The position numbers were made by a program, and so were the translations under genes. The notes beneath the pieces were generated by a model. It saw only the letters and a program-made list of their open reading frames with translations, was not told where the DNA came from and did not search any database. From Kocuria carniphila (lineage in GTDB: Bacteria; Actinomycetota; Actinomycetes; Actinomycetales; Micrococcaceae), in the NCBI RefSeq assembly GCF_004136555.1, contig NZ_NOIT01000018.1:1-64000 (forward strand): 64,000 nt of DNA, read 5' to 3'. Positions 55,755 through 64,000 of this stretch are shown here, in pieces (within the stretch, counting starts at the first letter, position 1; every line of letters starts with the position of its first letter).

Positions 55755-57764
55755 GTGAGCGTAACAACGTCGTGGCAGTCCGAAGAACCCAGCGAGCGCA
55801 GCGCGGTCATCGACCTCTCGGCCGTGTGGCACAACGTGGTCCGATTAACGCAGTTGGCGCGCGGACGAAAATTGATCGCCGTGGTCAAGGCGGACGCCTA
55901 CGGCCATGGTGCCCCGGAGGTGGCCCGCACCGCGCTCTCAGCGGGAGCGGATCTGTTGGGCACCGCGCACGTGAGTGAGGCACTCGCGTTGCGCTACGCA
56001 GGGATCACCGCACCCGTGCTCTCGTGGCTGCACACCACGAGCACCGACTTCTTTGACGCACTGGAACACAACGTGTCCCTGGGGATCAGCGGTTGGGAGC
56101 TCGACGCCGTGCTCACCGCCGCCCGTGAGACCGGTAAGACGGCCACACTGCACCTCAAGATCGACACCGGTCTGGGCCGCAACGGCTCCACCGCCGGGCA
56201 ATGGCCGGAGCTGGTGGAGCGGGTAGTGGCCGCCCAGAACGAGGGTCTGGTCCATGTGGAGGGCATCTTCACGCACCTGTCCGTGGCGGACGAACCTGCC
56301 CGCGGTGACGAGACCATGGAGCAGCTCAACGCCCTGACCGATGCCGTGCGGATCGCGCGCAAGGCCGGCCTGAAACCCGCCATGATCCACGCCGCCAACA
56401 CGCCCGCACTGTTGTCCGCGGATCAGCTCGAGGACCCCGACTACATCCTGCGCGACGCCGTGCGCATCGGTCTGGGCATCTACGGACTGAGCCCGTTCGA
56501 GGACCGCCCGCCCAAGGATTTCGGTTTGATTCCCGCCATGACCCTGCGCACGCGCGTGGCCAACGTCAAGGCCGTCCCCACTGGTCAGGGCGTCTCCTAC
56601 GGACTCACCTACCGCACCGAGGGCCCCACGCACCTCGCGCTCATCCCGCTGGGCTATGCCGACGGCGTTCCCCGCGTTGCGACCGGAGCACCCGTCTACA
56701 TCGGTGGCCGGGTTTACCCCGTGGTCGGCCGCATTGCCATGGACCAGTGCGTGATCGACCTGGCGCAGGGCCAGACCGTGACACCCGAGGGCATCCCCGC
56801 CGGAACCCCCGTGGTGGACGAAGCCGTGGATCCCATGGTGCACATCGGGGACGAGGCCGTGCTCTTCGGCGCTGGTGACTACCCGTCAGCGACCGAGTGG
56901 GCGGACGCTTCTGGAAGCATCAACTACGAGATCGTCACGCGGGTGTCCCCGCGCGTGCCCCGTGAGTACACGAGCCACAGCCATCTGACTCTGGGGGACG
57001 TGACCGTGTCTCGCAGTGCCAGCGCCTTGGCCGCCCACAGTCTGCCGCAGGACCCGCGGCCCACGCGTGATTCCTCCGGGGAGTCCTACACCCAGCCGAA
57101 CTGGACACTGACCCGCTATCCGTCCTCCGCGGAAGAAACCCAGCTGATCGCGCAGAAACTTGCCACGCACCTGAAGGCCGGGGACCTGCTCATGCTCAAC
57201 GGCGAACTGGGCGCAGGCAAGACGACGTTCACACAGGGGCTCGGAGCGGGAATGGGTGTGCGCGAGGGCATCATTTCGCCCACGTTCGTTCTGTCCCGCA
57301 AGCACCCGAATCTGCCGGCAGGTCCCAACCCCGGTGGACCGGATCTCGTGCACGTGGATGCCTACCGTTTGGACACCTCAGCGGACATCGACAACATCGA
57401 CCTCGAGGACACGGTGGAGTCCAGCGTGACCGTGGTCGAGTGGGGTACCGGCAAGGTGGAGCACCTGAGCGAATCGCGCCTGGTCATCGACATCGTGCGA
57501 CCCCGGGGAGCGGTGGGAGCGCCGTCGGCGGCCTTTTCCCTGAACTACGAGATCAACCAGAGCGCGGGCGAGACGGAACAGTCCGGCGCTGGTGCCCAGG
57601 GACCGGGCGAGAGCTCCGCGGCGGCCGAGGAGTCCCAGTCCCTCGCGAGCGCTCTCGATGCCCTCAACGAGGAATGGGATGAGGACGAGGAAGACACGGA
57701 TGAGCCGCGCACCATCATCATGCGCGGCTACGGTCCCCGCTGGTTCGAGCGTCTGGACCTCTGA
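55755..57764 (+). CDS. alr-tsaE: Fusion of alanine racemase and TsaE (tRNA t6A ATPase)
   Basis: 669 aa in one uninterrupted frame. Residues 1 to about 395 are alanine racemase: PLP lysine K45 in AVVKADAYGHG, VSYGLTY, GYADGVPR and the catalytic-Tyr region; it supplies D-alanine for peptidoglycan. From about residue 445 the TsaE ATPase of the t6A complex: P-loop GELGAGKTT (483-491), SPTFVLSRKH, VHVDAYRLD and VEWGTGKVE. After about 590 a Glu/Asp/Ser-rich tail ends in RGYGPRWFERLDL. GTG 55755 starts the family N-terminus. tsaB, rimI, tsaD follow, so the fusion keeps the usual alr-tsaE-tsaB-rimI-tsaD order. Confidence 0.93.
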   Translation: MSVTTSWQSEEPSERSAVIDLSAVWHNVVRLTQLARGRKLIAVVKADAYGHGAPEVARTALSAGADLLGTAHVSEALALRYAGITAPVLSWLHTTSTDFFDALEHNVSLGISGWELDAVLTAARETGKTATLHLKIDTGLGRNGSTAGQWPELVERVVAAQNEGLVHVEGIFTHLSVADEPARGDETMEQLNALTDAVRIARKAGLKPAMIHAANTPALLSADQLEDPDYILRDAVRIGLGIYGLSPFEDRPPKDFGLIPAMTLRTRVANVKAVPTGQGVSYGLTYRTEGPTHLALIPLGYADGVPRVATGAPVYIGGRVYPVVGRIAMDQCVIDLAQGQTVTPEGIPAGTPVVDEAVDPMVHIGDEAVLFGAGDYPSATEWADASGSINYEIVTRVSPRVPREYTSHSHLTLGDVTVSRSASALAAHSLPQDPRPTRDSSGESYTQPNWTLTRYPSSAEETQLIAQKLATHLKAGDLLMLNGELGAGKTTFTQGLGAGMGVREGIISPTFVLSRKHPNLPAGPNPGGPDLVHVDAYRLDTSADIDNIDLEDTVESSVTVVEWGTGKVEHLSESRLVIDIVRPRGAVGAPSAAFSLNYEINQSAGETEQSGAGAQGPGESSAAAEESQSLASALDALNEEWDEDEEDTDEPRTIIMRGYGPRWFERLDL

Positions 57765-57786
57765 TCGCCGGGCTTAGACTGTTCAG

Positions 57787-58467
57787 GTGCTTGTGCTGAG
57801 TCTGGATTCGTCGTCCATTGCGTCCGCGGCGCTGACCCGTAACGGGGAGGTGCTCGCGGAGTTCGCCACCCAGGACACACGTTCCCATGCCGAGGCCCTG
57901 GCCCCGGCCGTCTACAACCTGCTGGGTCAGGCGGATGTAGAACCGTCACAGCTGAAGGCCATTCTGGTGGGGACCGGACCCGGCCCCTTCACGGGTCTGC
58001 GCGCGGGATTGGTGAGCGGCCGCACGTTTGGTTTCGCGTGGAATCTTCCCGTGTACGGCCTGTGCTCCCTGGACGCACTGGCCCATCGGGCGGCACAGGG
58101 CACCACGGAGCGAACCGAGTTCCTGGTCGCCACCGATGCCCGCCGCAAGGAGCTGTACTGGGGCCGTTACGAGGTCCACGAGGACGGCCACGGCCGTTTC
58201 GCGGTGTCCGTGGACGGTCCACAGGTCACCGCCCCCGAGGGTCTCCCGAAGCTGCCGGTCTACGGCTCCGGTGCCGGGCTGTATGCCGACCAACTTCCGC
58301 AGACCGTGGCGGACTCCACCGACTGGCAACCAACCGCCGCCGATCTCTCCCGCGCTGCCTGGGCGCTGCAGGAGCGGGGCACGGGCCTGAGCACGGACAC
58401 GTCCCCGCTCTACCTGCGCGAGTCGGACGCCAAGGTGCCCGTGCAACGCAAGAAGGCACTGCGGTGA
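57787..58467 (+). CDS. tsaB: tRNA t6A biosynthesis protein TsaB
   Basis: ASKHA-fold scaffold of the TsaB-TsaD-TsaE complex that makes N6-threonylcarbamoyladenosine; 226 aa. It begins VLSLDSSSIASAALTRNGEVLAE and contains VGTGPGPFTGLRAGLVSGRTFGFA, the conserved dimer and TsaD contact region. TAGACT (57775-57780) is 6 nt before GTG 57787 with no Shine-Dalgarno, so a separate leaderless transcript may start here although alr-tsaE ends only 22 nt upstream. Stop overlaps rimI as GTGA. Confidence 0.94.
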   Translation: MLVLSLDSSSIASAALTRNGEVLAEFATQDTRSHAEALAPAVYNLLGQADVEPSQLKAILVGTGPGPFTGLRAGLVSGRTFGFAWNLPVYGLCSLDALAHRAAQGTTERTEFLVATDARRKELYWGRYEVHEDGHGRFAVSVDGPQVTAPEGLPKLPVYGSGAGLYADQLPQTVADSTDWQPTAADLSRAAWALQERGTGLSTDTSPLYLRESDAKVPVQRKKALR

Positions 58468-59006
58468 CGGCACACGAAGCGGCCGGTGCGGCGGCGTCGT
58501 CGTTGCCGGAAGGCTACGCCCTGCGACCCATGCAACCCGCGGACCTGGACGAGGTCTACGCGCTGGAGACCGCGCTGTTCCCCGAGGACGCGTGGCCGCG
58601 CCACATGTTCGACGAGGAACTGGCCCACCCCACTCGACAGTATTGGGCGCTCACGCGAGAGCAGGAGATCGTCGGTTACGCGGGCATGATGTGCATCCCG
58701 CCGGTCGCGGACGTGCAGACCATCGCGGTGGCCACGGGGCACGAAGGCAAGGGCCTGGGCAGCGCGCTGTTGCGTGCGCTGCACGAGGCCGCACGCCACG
58801 CCCGCGGCACGGAGATTCTGCTGGAGGTGCGCTCGGACAACCACCGGGCGCAGCAGCTGTACCGGCGCTTCGGCTACGAACACATTCACACCCGCCCCGG
58901 CTACTACGGGGACGGTCATGACGCGCTGATCATGCGCTGCGAGCTGGTCCCGGCCGGGCCGCCGCAGCGCAGCGCGGACGGAAGGACCATTCATGGCAAC
59001 CGCTGA
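58464..59006 (+). CDS. rimI: GNAT acetyltransferase RimI (ribosomal protein uS18 N-alanine acetyltransferase type)
   Basis: 180 aa GNAT fold: [27 protein letters not shown] at the start, acetyl-CoA loop [19 protein letters not shown], and [27 protein letters not shown] near the end. In E. coli RimI acetylates S18; in actinobacteria of the tsaB-rimI-tsaD locus it has broader or unclear targets. GTG 58464 overlaps tsaB; the 3' end overlaps tsaD by 14 nt. Confidence 0.92.
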   Translation: MTAHEAAGAAASSLPEGYALRPMQPADLDEVYALETALFPEDAWPRHMFDEELAHPTRQYWALTREQEIVGYAGMMCIPPVADVQTIAVATGHEGKGLGSALLRALHEAARHARGTEILLEVRSDNHRAQQLYRRFGYEHIHTRPGYYGDGHDALIMRCELVPAGPPQRSADGRTIHGNR

Positions 59007-60072
59007 ACCGCTCGTGCTGGGCATCGAATCCTCGTGCGACGAAACGGGCGTGGGCCTCGTGCGCGGCACCGAACTGCTGACCAACACGGTGTCCTCGTCG
59101 ATGGATGAACACGTGCGTTTCGGCGGCGTGATCCCCGAGATTGCCTCGCGCGCGCACCTGGAAGCCTTCGTGCCCACGTTGCAGGCCGCCCTCGACGACG
59201 CCGGCGTGACGCTCGATGAGATCGACGCCATTGCCGTGACCTCCGGACCCGGCCTGGCCGGCGCGCTCATGGTGGGGGTGGCCGCGGCCAAGGCGCTCGC
59301 GGTCGCCACGGGAAAACCGCTCTATGCCATCAATCACCTGGTCGCCCACGTGAGCGTGGGTTTGCTCGACGACAACGACGAGCTGCCCTCGAACCTGGGC
59401 GCGCTGCTCGTCTCCGGTGGCCACACCGAAATTCTTTCCGTCCCGGATATCACCGGCGACGTCCGCTTGCTGGGCGCGACAATCGACGACGCCGCCGGCG
59501 AAGCCTACGACAAGGTCGCCCGGTTGCTCGGGCTGGGTTATCCCGGGGGACCGGCCATCGACAAGGCCGCCCAGGACGGGGACCCCAACGCGTTCCGCTT
59601 CCCGCGCGGACTGACCGCTGGAAAGTACATGGGATCGGCCGAGAAGCCCGGATCGCACCGCTACGACATGTCCTTCTCGGGACTCAAGACCGCGGTGGCT
59701 CGAGTGGTGGAGACCTACGAAGCTTCCGGGCAGCCGGTTCCGGTCGCGGACGTTGCCGCGTCCTTCCAGGAATCCGTGGTGGACGTGATTTCCCGCAAGA
59801 CCGTTCTGGCGTGCACCGAGAACTCGATCGACACGCTGCTCATGGGGGGCGGCGTGGCCGCGAACTCGCGGTTGCGGGCGTTGGTGACCGAGCGCTGCAA
59901 TGCCCGGGGGATCGAGGTGATCGTTCCGTCGCTGAGCCTGTGCACGGACAACGGGGCCATGGTGGCCGCCCTCGGGGCGCGGTTGGCGGCGGAGGGTCGC
60001 GCCGCGACCGGGATCGTGTTCACCGCGGATCCGGGGCTTCCGGTGTCCACGGTGTCGATGGGGGCGGCGTAG
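58993..60072 (+). CDS. tsaD: tRNA N6-adenosine threonylcarbamoyltransferase TsaD
   Basis: Catalytic subunit of t6A37 formation on ANN-decoding tRNAs; 359 aa. Begins [20 protein letters not shown]; metal His pair in [12 protein letters not shown]; phosphate loops VSGGHTEIL and [12 protein letters not shown]-terminal [13 protein letters not shown] with the metal Asp. ATG 58993 overlaps rimI. Last gene of the block; no obvious terminator in the 91-bp gap before the convergent ybdK-like gene. Confidence 0.96.
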   Translation: MATAEPLVLGIESSCDETGVGLVRGTELLTNTVSSSMDEHVRFGGVIPEIASRAHLEAFVPTLQAALDDAGVTLDEIDAIAVTSGPGLAGALMVGVAAAKALAVATGKPLYAINHLVAHVSVGLLDDNDELPSNLGALLVSGGHTEILSVPDITGDVRLLGATIDDAAGEAYDKVARLLGLGYPGGPAIDKAAQDGDPNAFRFPRGLTAGKYMGSAEKPGSHRYDMSFSGLKTAVARVVETYEASGQPVPVADVAASFQESVVDVISRKTVLACTENSIDTLLMGGGVAANSRLRALVTERCNARGIEVIVPSLSLCTDNGAMVAALGARLAAEGRAATGIVFTADPGLPVSTVSMGAA

Positions 60073-60163
60073 CGCTTACCCGGCACCGGGCTGAACGGCG
60101 CGTTGGGCAGTGTGTCCCGAGCGCGACTGACGGTGCGGCCCGTGCGTTACGGACGGGTGCGGT

Positions 60164-61312
60164 TCAGCCCACCGAGTTGCGGTTGCGCTCCACGATGTCC
60201 AGGACCACGGCGCGCAGGTCGCCGTTGTGCTCCTTGGCCACGCGTTGCTGCCGCTGGTACCCGGCACCATTGCGGATGATGTCCTCCACGCGCGCGAGCT
60301 CGTCGCCACAGCTGAGGTCTGAGGCAATGGGCTCCAGCTTGTTGAGGAGCTCGGTGAGATCCTCGGTGATCAGGCGCTCGTCACTCTGTGCGTTCTGAAT
60401 GATGATGGCGTCCAGACCGTAACGGGCCGCGCGCCACTTGTTCTCCTGGTGGTGCCACGGCGGCATGGTGTGAATGGTTCCGCCGTCGTTGAGGGTGCGG
60501 GAGAAGGACTCCACGAGGCACTGGGTCAGGGCGGTCAGCGCGCTCACGTCGTGCAGGGTGGAGGGCCCGTCGCACACGCGCATTTCCACGGTGCCGAAGC
60601 GAGGAACGGGTCGGATGTCCCAGCGGTTTTCGGAATCGTCCTCGATCACGCCGGTGGTCAGCAAGTCCTGAACGTAGGACTCGTATTCGTCCCAGCTCTT
60701 GAACTGGAACGGCAGTCCCGCGGTGGGCAGCTGCTGGAACACCTGGGAACGGTGTGACGCGTAGCCGGTGTCGTGGCCGCACCAGTACGGCGAGTTGGCG
60801 GAGAGCGCGAGCAAGTGCGGGTAGTAGTTCAGCAACCCTTCGAGAACCGGCAGGGCCTTGTTCTTGTGATCCACGCCCACGTGTACGTGCAGGCCGTAAA
60901 TCACCATTTGGCGGCCCCAGTACTGCGCGCGGTCCACCACTTTGTAGTAGCGCTCCTTGTCCACGACGGCCTGGTCCTGCCACTCCGAGAACGGATGGGT
61001 TCCGGCGGCGAAGATCTCCAACCCCTCGGGATCGGCGACCTTGCGGATCTCGTCCGACGTAAATTTCAACTGCGCGGTGGCCTCGGCTACGTCGTGGCAC
61101 ACTCCCGTGACCATTTCCACGGTGTTCTGCAGGAACTCACCGGTGACGCGAGGGTGGTCGCCGTCCTCGCCCATTTCGGGATTGGACGCGATGACCGCTT
61201 CGAGGACTTCCTGGCCGCGCGGTTCGAGCTCCCCGGTTTCACGATCAACCAGGGCGATCTCCCACTCGACGCCCAACGATGAGCGTTCGGAAGAGACGAA
61301 ATCAATGTGCAC
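60164..61312 (-). CDS. ybdK: Carboxylate-amine ligase, YbdK (GCS2) family
   Basis: ATP-dependent glutamate-cysteine ligase-like enzyme of the ATP-grasp-like GCS2 fold; 382 aa. It begins HIDFVSSERSSLGVEWEIALVD and contains GTHPFSEW, YGLHVHVGVD, WDIRPVPRFGTVEMRVCDGP and PPWHHQENKWRA, all conserved. Family members have weak gamma-glutamylcysteine or other amine-ligase activity; physiological substrate unknown in a mycothiol producer. GTG 61312 with AGAGGA 9 nt upstream is preferred to the longer frame. Confidence 0.92.
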   Translation of the reverse strand: MHIDFVSSERSSLGVEWEIALVDRETGELEPRGQEVLEAVIASNPEMGEDGDHPRVTGEFLQNTVEMVTGVCHDVAEATAQLKFTSDEIRKVADPEGLEIFAAGTHPFSEWQDQAVVDKERYYKVVDRAQYWGRQMVIYGLHVHVGVDHKNKALPVLEGLLNYYPHLLALSANSPYWCGHDTGYASHRSQVFQQLPTAGLPFQFKSWDEYESYVQDLLTTGVIEDDSENRWDIRPVPRFGTVEMRVCDGPSTLHDVSALTALTQCLVESFSRTLNDGGTIHTMPPWHHQENKWRAARYGLDAIIIQNAQSDERLITEDLTELLNKLEPIASDLSCGDELARVEDIIRNGAGYQRQQRVAKEHNGDLRAVVLDIVERNRNSVG

Positions 61313-61408
61313 GGCAGTGGTCCTCTCATGGGTGCACCGGGGATGTCCCGCAGTCCATGAGCGAGGCCGGGAATTCTTCACCGAATCTCGCACGGCTTAG
61401 CGGGTACT

Positions 61409-62671
61409 TCAGTGTACGGGGTCAACCACCAGCGCCGCGCGACGTTCTTTCCCGATTTCTTGCAAACGTGTCATCACCAGAGTGGCTTTTTCGGTGCCGC
61501 GAGGGGCCAGCTGTTTCCTGAGCTGTTCCGGAGTCACGTCCGTGCCGCGCTTCTTGATGGTCAGCGTGCCCACGTTGTGATCCCGCACCCACTTCTTGAG
61601 GGTCTTCACGTTGTGAGGCAGCACGTCGCGCACGCGGTACGCCGTGGCCAGCGGGGAGTCATGCAGCTCGTCCCCGGACAGATACGCGATGGTCGGGTGG
61701 ATCAGGTGCGCGTCCAATTGCTGCGCCAGATCAGTGACCAATCCGGCGCGGATCACGGCGCCGTCGGGCTCGTAGAAGAACTCGCCCACTTCGCCCAGCA
61801 GGTCACCTTCGGGAGCGGGGGAATCCCAAGTCTCGGAGGTCAGTTCCGCGGCGGTCGCGGAACCGTCCGCGCGCGAGCCCAGCACGAGCGCGGCACGGGC
61901 CACGTCCGGGCGGCGCACCGCGTTGAACCACAGCACCACCTCGACCACGTCGCCGTGATCGGAAACCCACTGTGCCTCTGCGTCGGCCGGCACCTGATCG
62001 TGAGGAATTCCGGGTCCCAGCTTGGCACCCACGGCCAAACCCTGATCGGCCAGCCCCGACACGAAGGAGAGGGGAGGCGAAAACGCCTCGGGGTCGAAAA
62101 CGCGCTGGGTGCGCCCCGAACCGGTGACCCGACGCGCGGGATCCAGCCAGACGCCGTCGGGCGCGCCATTCTCGAGATCCGAAAAATCAAGGGTTTCGAC
62201 GTCGCCGCACACCACGTTCGCGTTGGGCCACCCGGTGAGGTTGACCGTGGCCACAGCGGCGGTCAGCTCGTCCTTCTCGACGGCGGTCACGGTGCGATCG
62301 AGGGCAGCCAGGGCGAGGGAATCCGCACCGATTCCGCACCCGAGATCGGCCACGTGGGTGAGGTCCGCCTGGGCGTATCGGCGGGCGTGCAGCGCAGCCA
62401 CGGACCAGCGCGTGGCCTGTTCCAGACCGTTGCGGGTGAAGACCATGTGCTGAGCAAACTCGCCGAATTTGGCCTTGGCCTGGGCGCGTAGCTTGGCCTG
62501 TGTGAGGGCCGCGGAGACCAGCTCGGGCGAGTAGCCCTCGGCGCGCAGCGACTCGGACAACTTGAGTGAGCGCTCGGGATCGTAGGTTCCGATCGAATCC
62601 ACCAGGTGCAGGCCCTGGGGCGTGAGGAGCTGGGCGAGGGCGTGCATCTCGGCATCGGCGGGGGAATTCAC
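61409..62671 (-). CDS. Class I SAM-dependent methyltransferase with THUMP-like C-terminal domain
   Basis: 420 aa. The N-terminal third is helical (TPQGLHLVDSIGTYDP), the SAM motif is VADLGCGIGADSLALAA, followed by WLDPARR; the C-terminal part (YLSGDELHDSPLATAYRVRDVLPHNVKTLKKWVRDHNVGTLTIKKRGTDV in segments) is the THUMP_like domain. Such proteins are presumed RNA methyltransferases, target unknown to me. GTG 62671 start on the reverse strand. Confidence 0.88.
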   Translation of the reverse strand: MNSPADAEMHALAQLLTPQGLHLVDSIGTYDPERSLKLSESLRAEGYSPELVSAALTQAKLRAQAKAKFGEFAQHMVFTRNGLEQATRWSVAALHARRYAQADLTHVADLGCGIGADSLALAALDRTVTAVEKDELTAAVATVNLTGWPNANVVCGDVETLDFSDLENGAPDGVWLDPARRVTGSGRTQRVFDPEAFSPPLSFVSGLADQGLAVGAKLGPGIPHDQVPADAEAQWVSDHGDVVEVVLWFNAVRRPDVARAALVLGSRADGSATAAELTSETWDSPAPEGDLLGEVGEFFYEPDGAVIRAGLVTDLAQQLDAHLIHPTIAYLSGDELHDSPLATAYRVRDVLPHNVKTLKKWVRDHNVGTLTIKKRGTDVTPEQLRKQLAPRGTEKATLVMTRLQEIGKERRAALVVDPVH

Positions 62672-62702
62672 GGTTCCATCACATCACGAGCGCGCTCGCG
62701 GG

Positions 62703-63461
62703 TCACATGTAGTACATGCCCACGTGGTGGCCGTTGATGACCTCCACGCGGATATCCATGTCGTAGATGTCGCGCAGGATGTCCGGCTGCATGATCTCCT
62801 CGGGGGTGCCCTGACAGACGAGCGCGCCCTCCTTCATGGCCAGGATGCGATCCGAATAACACGAGGCGAAGTTGATGTCGTGAATCACCAGGATCACAGT
62901 CTTGCCGAGCTCGTGGGTCATGCGCCGCAGGAGCTTCATCATTTCCACGGAGTGCTTCATGTCCAGGTTGTTGAGCGGCTCGTCCAGGAGCACGTAGTCC
63001 GTGTCCTGGGCAATCACCATGGCAATGAACACGCGCTGCCGCTGACCGCCGGAGAGTTCGTCCACGTAGCGGTCTTCGAATTCGGTGAGGTTCAGGTAGT
63101 CCAGGGCGCGGTCGATGTGCTCGGTGTCCTCGGGCCGGAGTCGACCCTTCGAATGCGGGAATCTGCCGAAGCCCACCAGGTCGCGCACCGTGAGGCGAAC
63201 CGTCAGGGTGTTCTCCTGGCGCAGAATGGACAGCTTCTTGGCCAACTGGTCCGAGGGGGTATTGAGCACGTCGTGGTCGTCCACGAACACGGAGCCGTCG
63301 TCCATGGTGACCAGGCGAGCAACCATGGACAGCGCGGTGGATTTGCCTGCCCCGTTGGCACCGATGATCGAAACCACCCCACCGGGTTCGATCTGTGCCG
63401 AGACATGATCCACCACGGTGGTCTCGCCATACTTCTTGGTGAGACCGGACAGCTCAATCAC
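62703..63461 (-). CDS. Iron-siderophore type ABC transporter ATP-binding protein
   Basis: FecE/FhuC-like ATPase, 252 aa. Walker A GANGAGKST (about 33-41), Q-loop LRQENTLTVRLTV, signature LSGGQRQRV, Walker B VLLDEPLNNLD, and switch His in VIHDINFA. Its start overlaps the permease gene by 4 nt, so the pair is coupled. The substrate is probably a ferric siderophore; which one cannot be read from the ATPase. Confidence 0.93.
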   Translation of the reverse strand: MIELSGLTKKYGETTVVDHVSAQIEPGGVVSIIGANGAGKSTALSMVARLVTMDDGSVFVDDHDVLNTPSDQLAKKLSILRQENTLTVRLTVRDLVGFGRFPHSKGRLRPEDTEHIDRALDYLNLTEFEDRYVDELSGGQRQRVFIAMVIAQDTDYVLLDEPLNNLDMKHSVEMMKLLRRMTHELGKTVILVIHDINFASCYSDRILAMKEGALVCQGTPEEIMQPDILRDIYDMDIRVEVINGHHVGMYYM

Positions 63462-64000
63462 TTGATGGACCCTCTCAACAACAGGAACAAGAACAACAAC
63501 CCACCGCAGAACTCAATCACAATGGACAGCGCCGTATCGAATGCGAAGACGCGCTCCAGGATCAATTGTCCGCCCACGAGCGCCACGATGCCGAGAAGCA
63601 CGGAAATCGGCAGGATCCAGGCGTGGCGGAAGGTGCGGCACAGGGCATAGGCCAGGTTGGCCACGATCAGTCCGAAGAACGTAATGGGACCCACCAGCGC
63701 GGTGCAGACGCCCACGAAGATCGAGCAGACGATCAACACGGTGGTCACAGTGCGGGTGTGGTTGATCCCCAAGCTGATCGCGGTGTCACGGCCCAGGGAC
63801 AGAACGTCGAAGCGGCGCCGCATCACGATCAGCGGAATGGTGGCGGCGGCAATGATGGCCACGGAGATTCGCAGCAGACCCAGGTCCACACCGGTGAACG
63901 AGGCGAACATGGAATCCTGCAGCACCATGAACTCGCTGGGGTCCAACAGGCGCTGCAGCAGCGAAGAAATACCGCGGAACAGCGTGCCGAACACGATGCC
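63458..64000 (-). CDS. FecCD-family iron ABC transporter permease (5' end outside the window)
   Basis: C-terminal portion, about 180 codons, of an integral membrane permease; family length is about 330 aa, so roughly half is missing. The frame stays open to base 64000. Visible motifs: LGRDTAISLGINHTR (the contact loop for the ATPase), TALVGPITFFGLIVANLAY and VLLGIVALVGGQLILERVF, ending with a short LLRGSIK. Together with the preceding ATPase it forms a siderophore importer whose remaining genes lie beyond the window. Confidence 0.92.
   Translation of the reverse strand, partial: GIVFGTLFRGISSLLQRLLDPSEFMVLQDSMFASFTGVDLGLLRISVAIIAAATIPLIVMRRRFDVLSLGRDTAISLGINHTRTVTTVLIVCSIFVGVCTALVGPITFFGLIVANLAYALCRTFRHAWILPISVLLGIVALVGGQLILERVFAFDTALSIVIEFCGGLLFLFLLLRGSIK

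Noticed and set aside
54731-55978. 415-codon forward frame opposite mshA and crossing into alr
   Set aside because: Runs through the mshA coding strand and the divergent promoter region; low-complexity Arg/Gly/His composition.

Overview
The window is a 64 kb stretch of a high-GC (by eye about 60-65%) Gram-positive chromosome that reads as a member of the Micrococcaceae (Rothia, Kocuria or Micrococcus-like). The evidence is the gene order str - S10 - spc - alpha with no rpsN between rplE and rpsH and no rpsD between rpsK and rpoA, mycothiol genes (ino1, mshA), frequent GTG starts with TAATG, TGATG and GTGA overlaps, and TANNNT -10 boxes. Genus-level placement is inference. I saw no rRNA, tRNA, IS element, phage or CRISPR signature.

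Layout. 0.3-4.7 kb: str operon (rpsL, rpsG, fusA, tuf) closed by a strong hairpin. 4.9-10.6 kb: S10 operon (rpsJ to rpsQ) behind a long structured leader. 10.66-15.3 kb: spc operon (rplN to rplO) with its own promoter and a roughly 440-nt leader that folds into several perfect helices including a three-way junction. 15.4-19.6 kb: secY, adk, map, rlmN. 19.6-25.9 kb: infA, rpmJ, rpsM, rpsK, rpoA, rplQ, truA, a small membrane protein, rplM, rpsI. Several r-proteins carry low-complexity or extra domains: RG-rich tails on uS3 and uS5, an acidic head on uS9, a Lys-rich tail on bL29, and a degenerate Ada-like domain on uL17.

26.1-41.0 kb: ppk2, glmM, mscL, coaA, glmS, acpS, nnr (cell-wall amino sugar, coenzyme A/ACP and NADHX repair), then glgX-treY-treZ, which make trehalose from glycogen or maltodextrin. 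41.1-52.2 kb is an accessory island for non-phosphorylative L-fucose catabolism: a BASS-family transporter, fuconate dehydratase, sugar porter, FucU mutarotase, fuconolactonase, aldo/keto reductase, short-chain dehydrogenase and FAH-type hydrolase, with a FadR-type regulator, a second aldo/keto reductase and a LysE exporter. Four CATC-N-GATG palindromes flank the BASS gene and the fuconate dehydratase promoter; the best one (17 bp perfect) lies inside a -35/-10 spacer.

52.3-55.7 kb is a mycothiol block: ino1 converges on mshA and a PF15698-type phosphatase that looks co-transcribed with mshA. This phosphatase is a candidate for the unassigned dephosphorylation step (MshA2) of mycothiol synthesis. 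55.7-60.1 kb: an alr-tsaE fusion, tsaB, rimI, tsaD (cell wall D-alanine and tRNA t6A). 60.1-64.0 kb, reverse strand: a YbdK-type carboxylate-amine ligase, a THUMP-like methyltransferase and a siderophore-type iron ABC transporter cut by the window end.

A recurring feature is a TANNNT-like -10 box 6-9 nt upstream of the start codon with no useful Shine-Dalgarno (mscL, coaA, glmS, acpS, mshA, phosphatase, tsaB, perhaps glmM, alr, treY and the second aldo/keto reductase), which predicts leaderless mRNAs. The most notable candidates for new biology are the MshA/phosphatase pair, the spc leader RNA, and the CATC-N-GATG regulon tying a BASS transporter to fucose catabolism.
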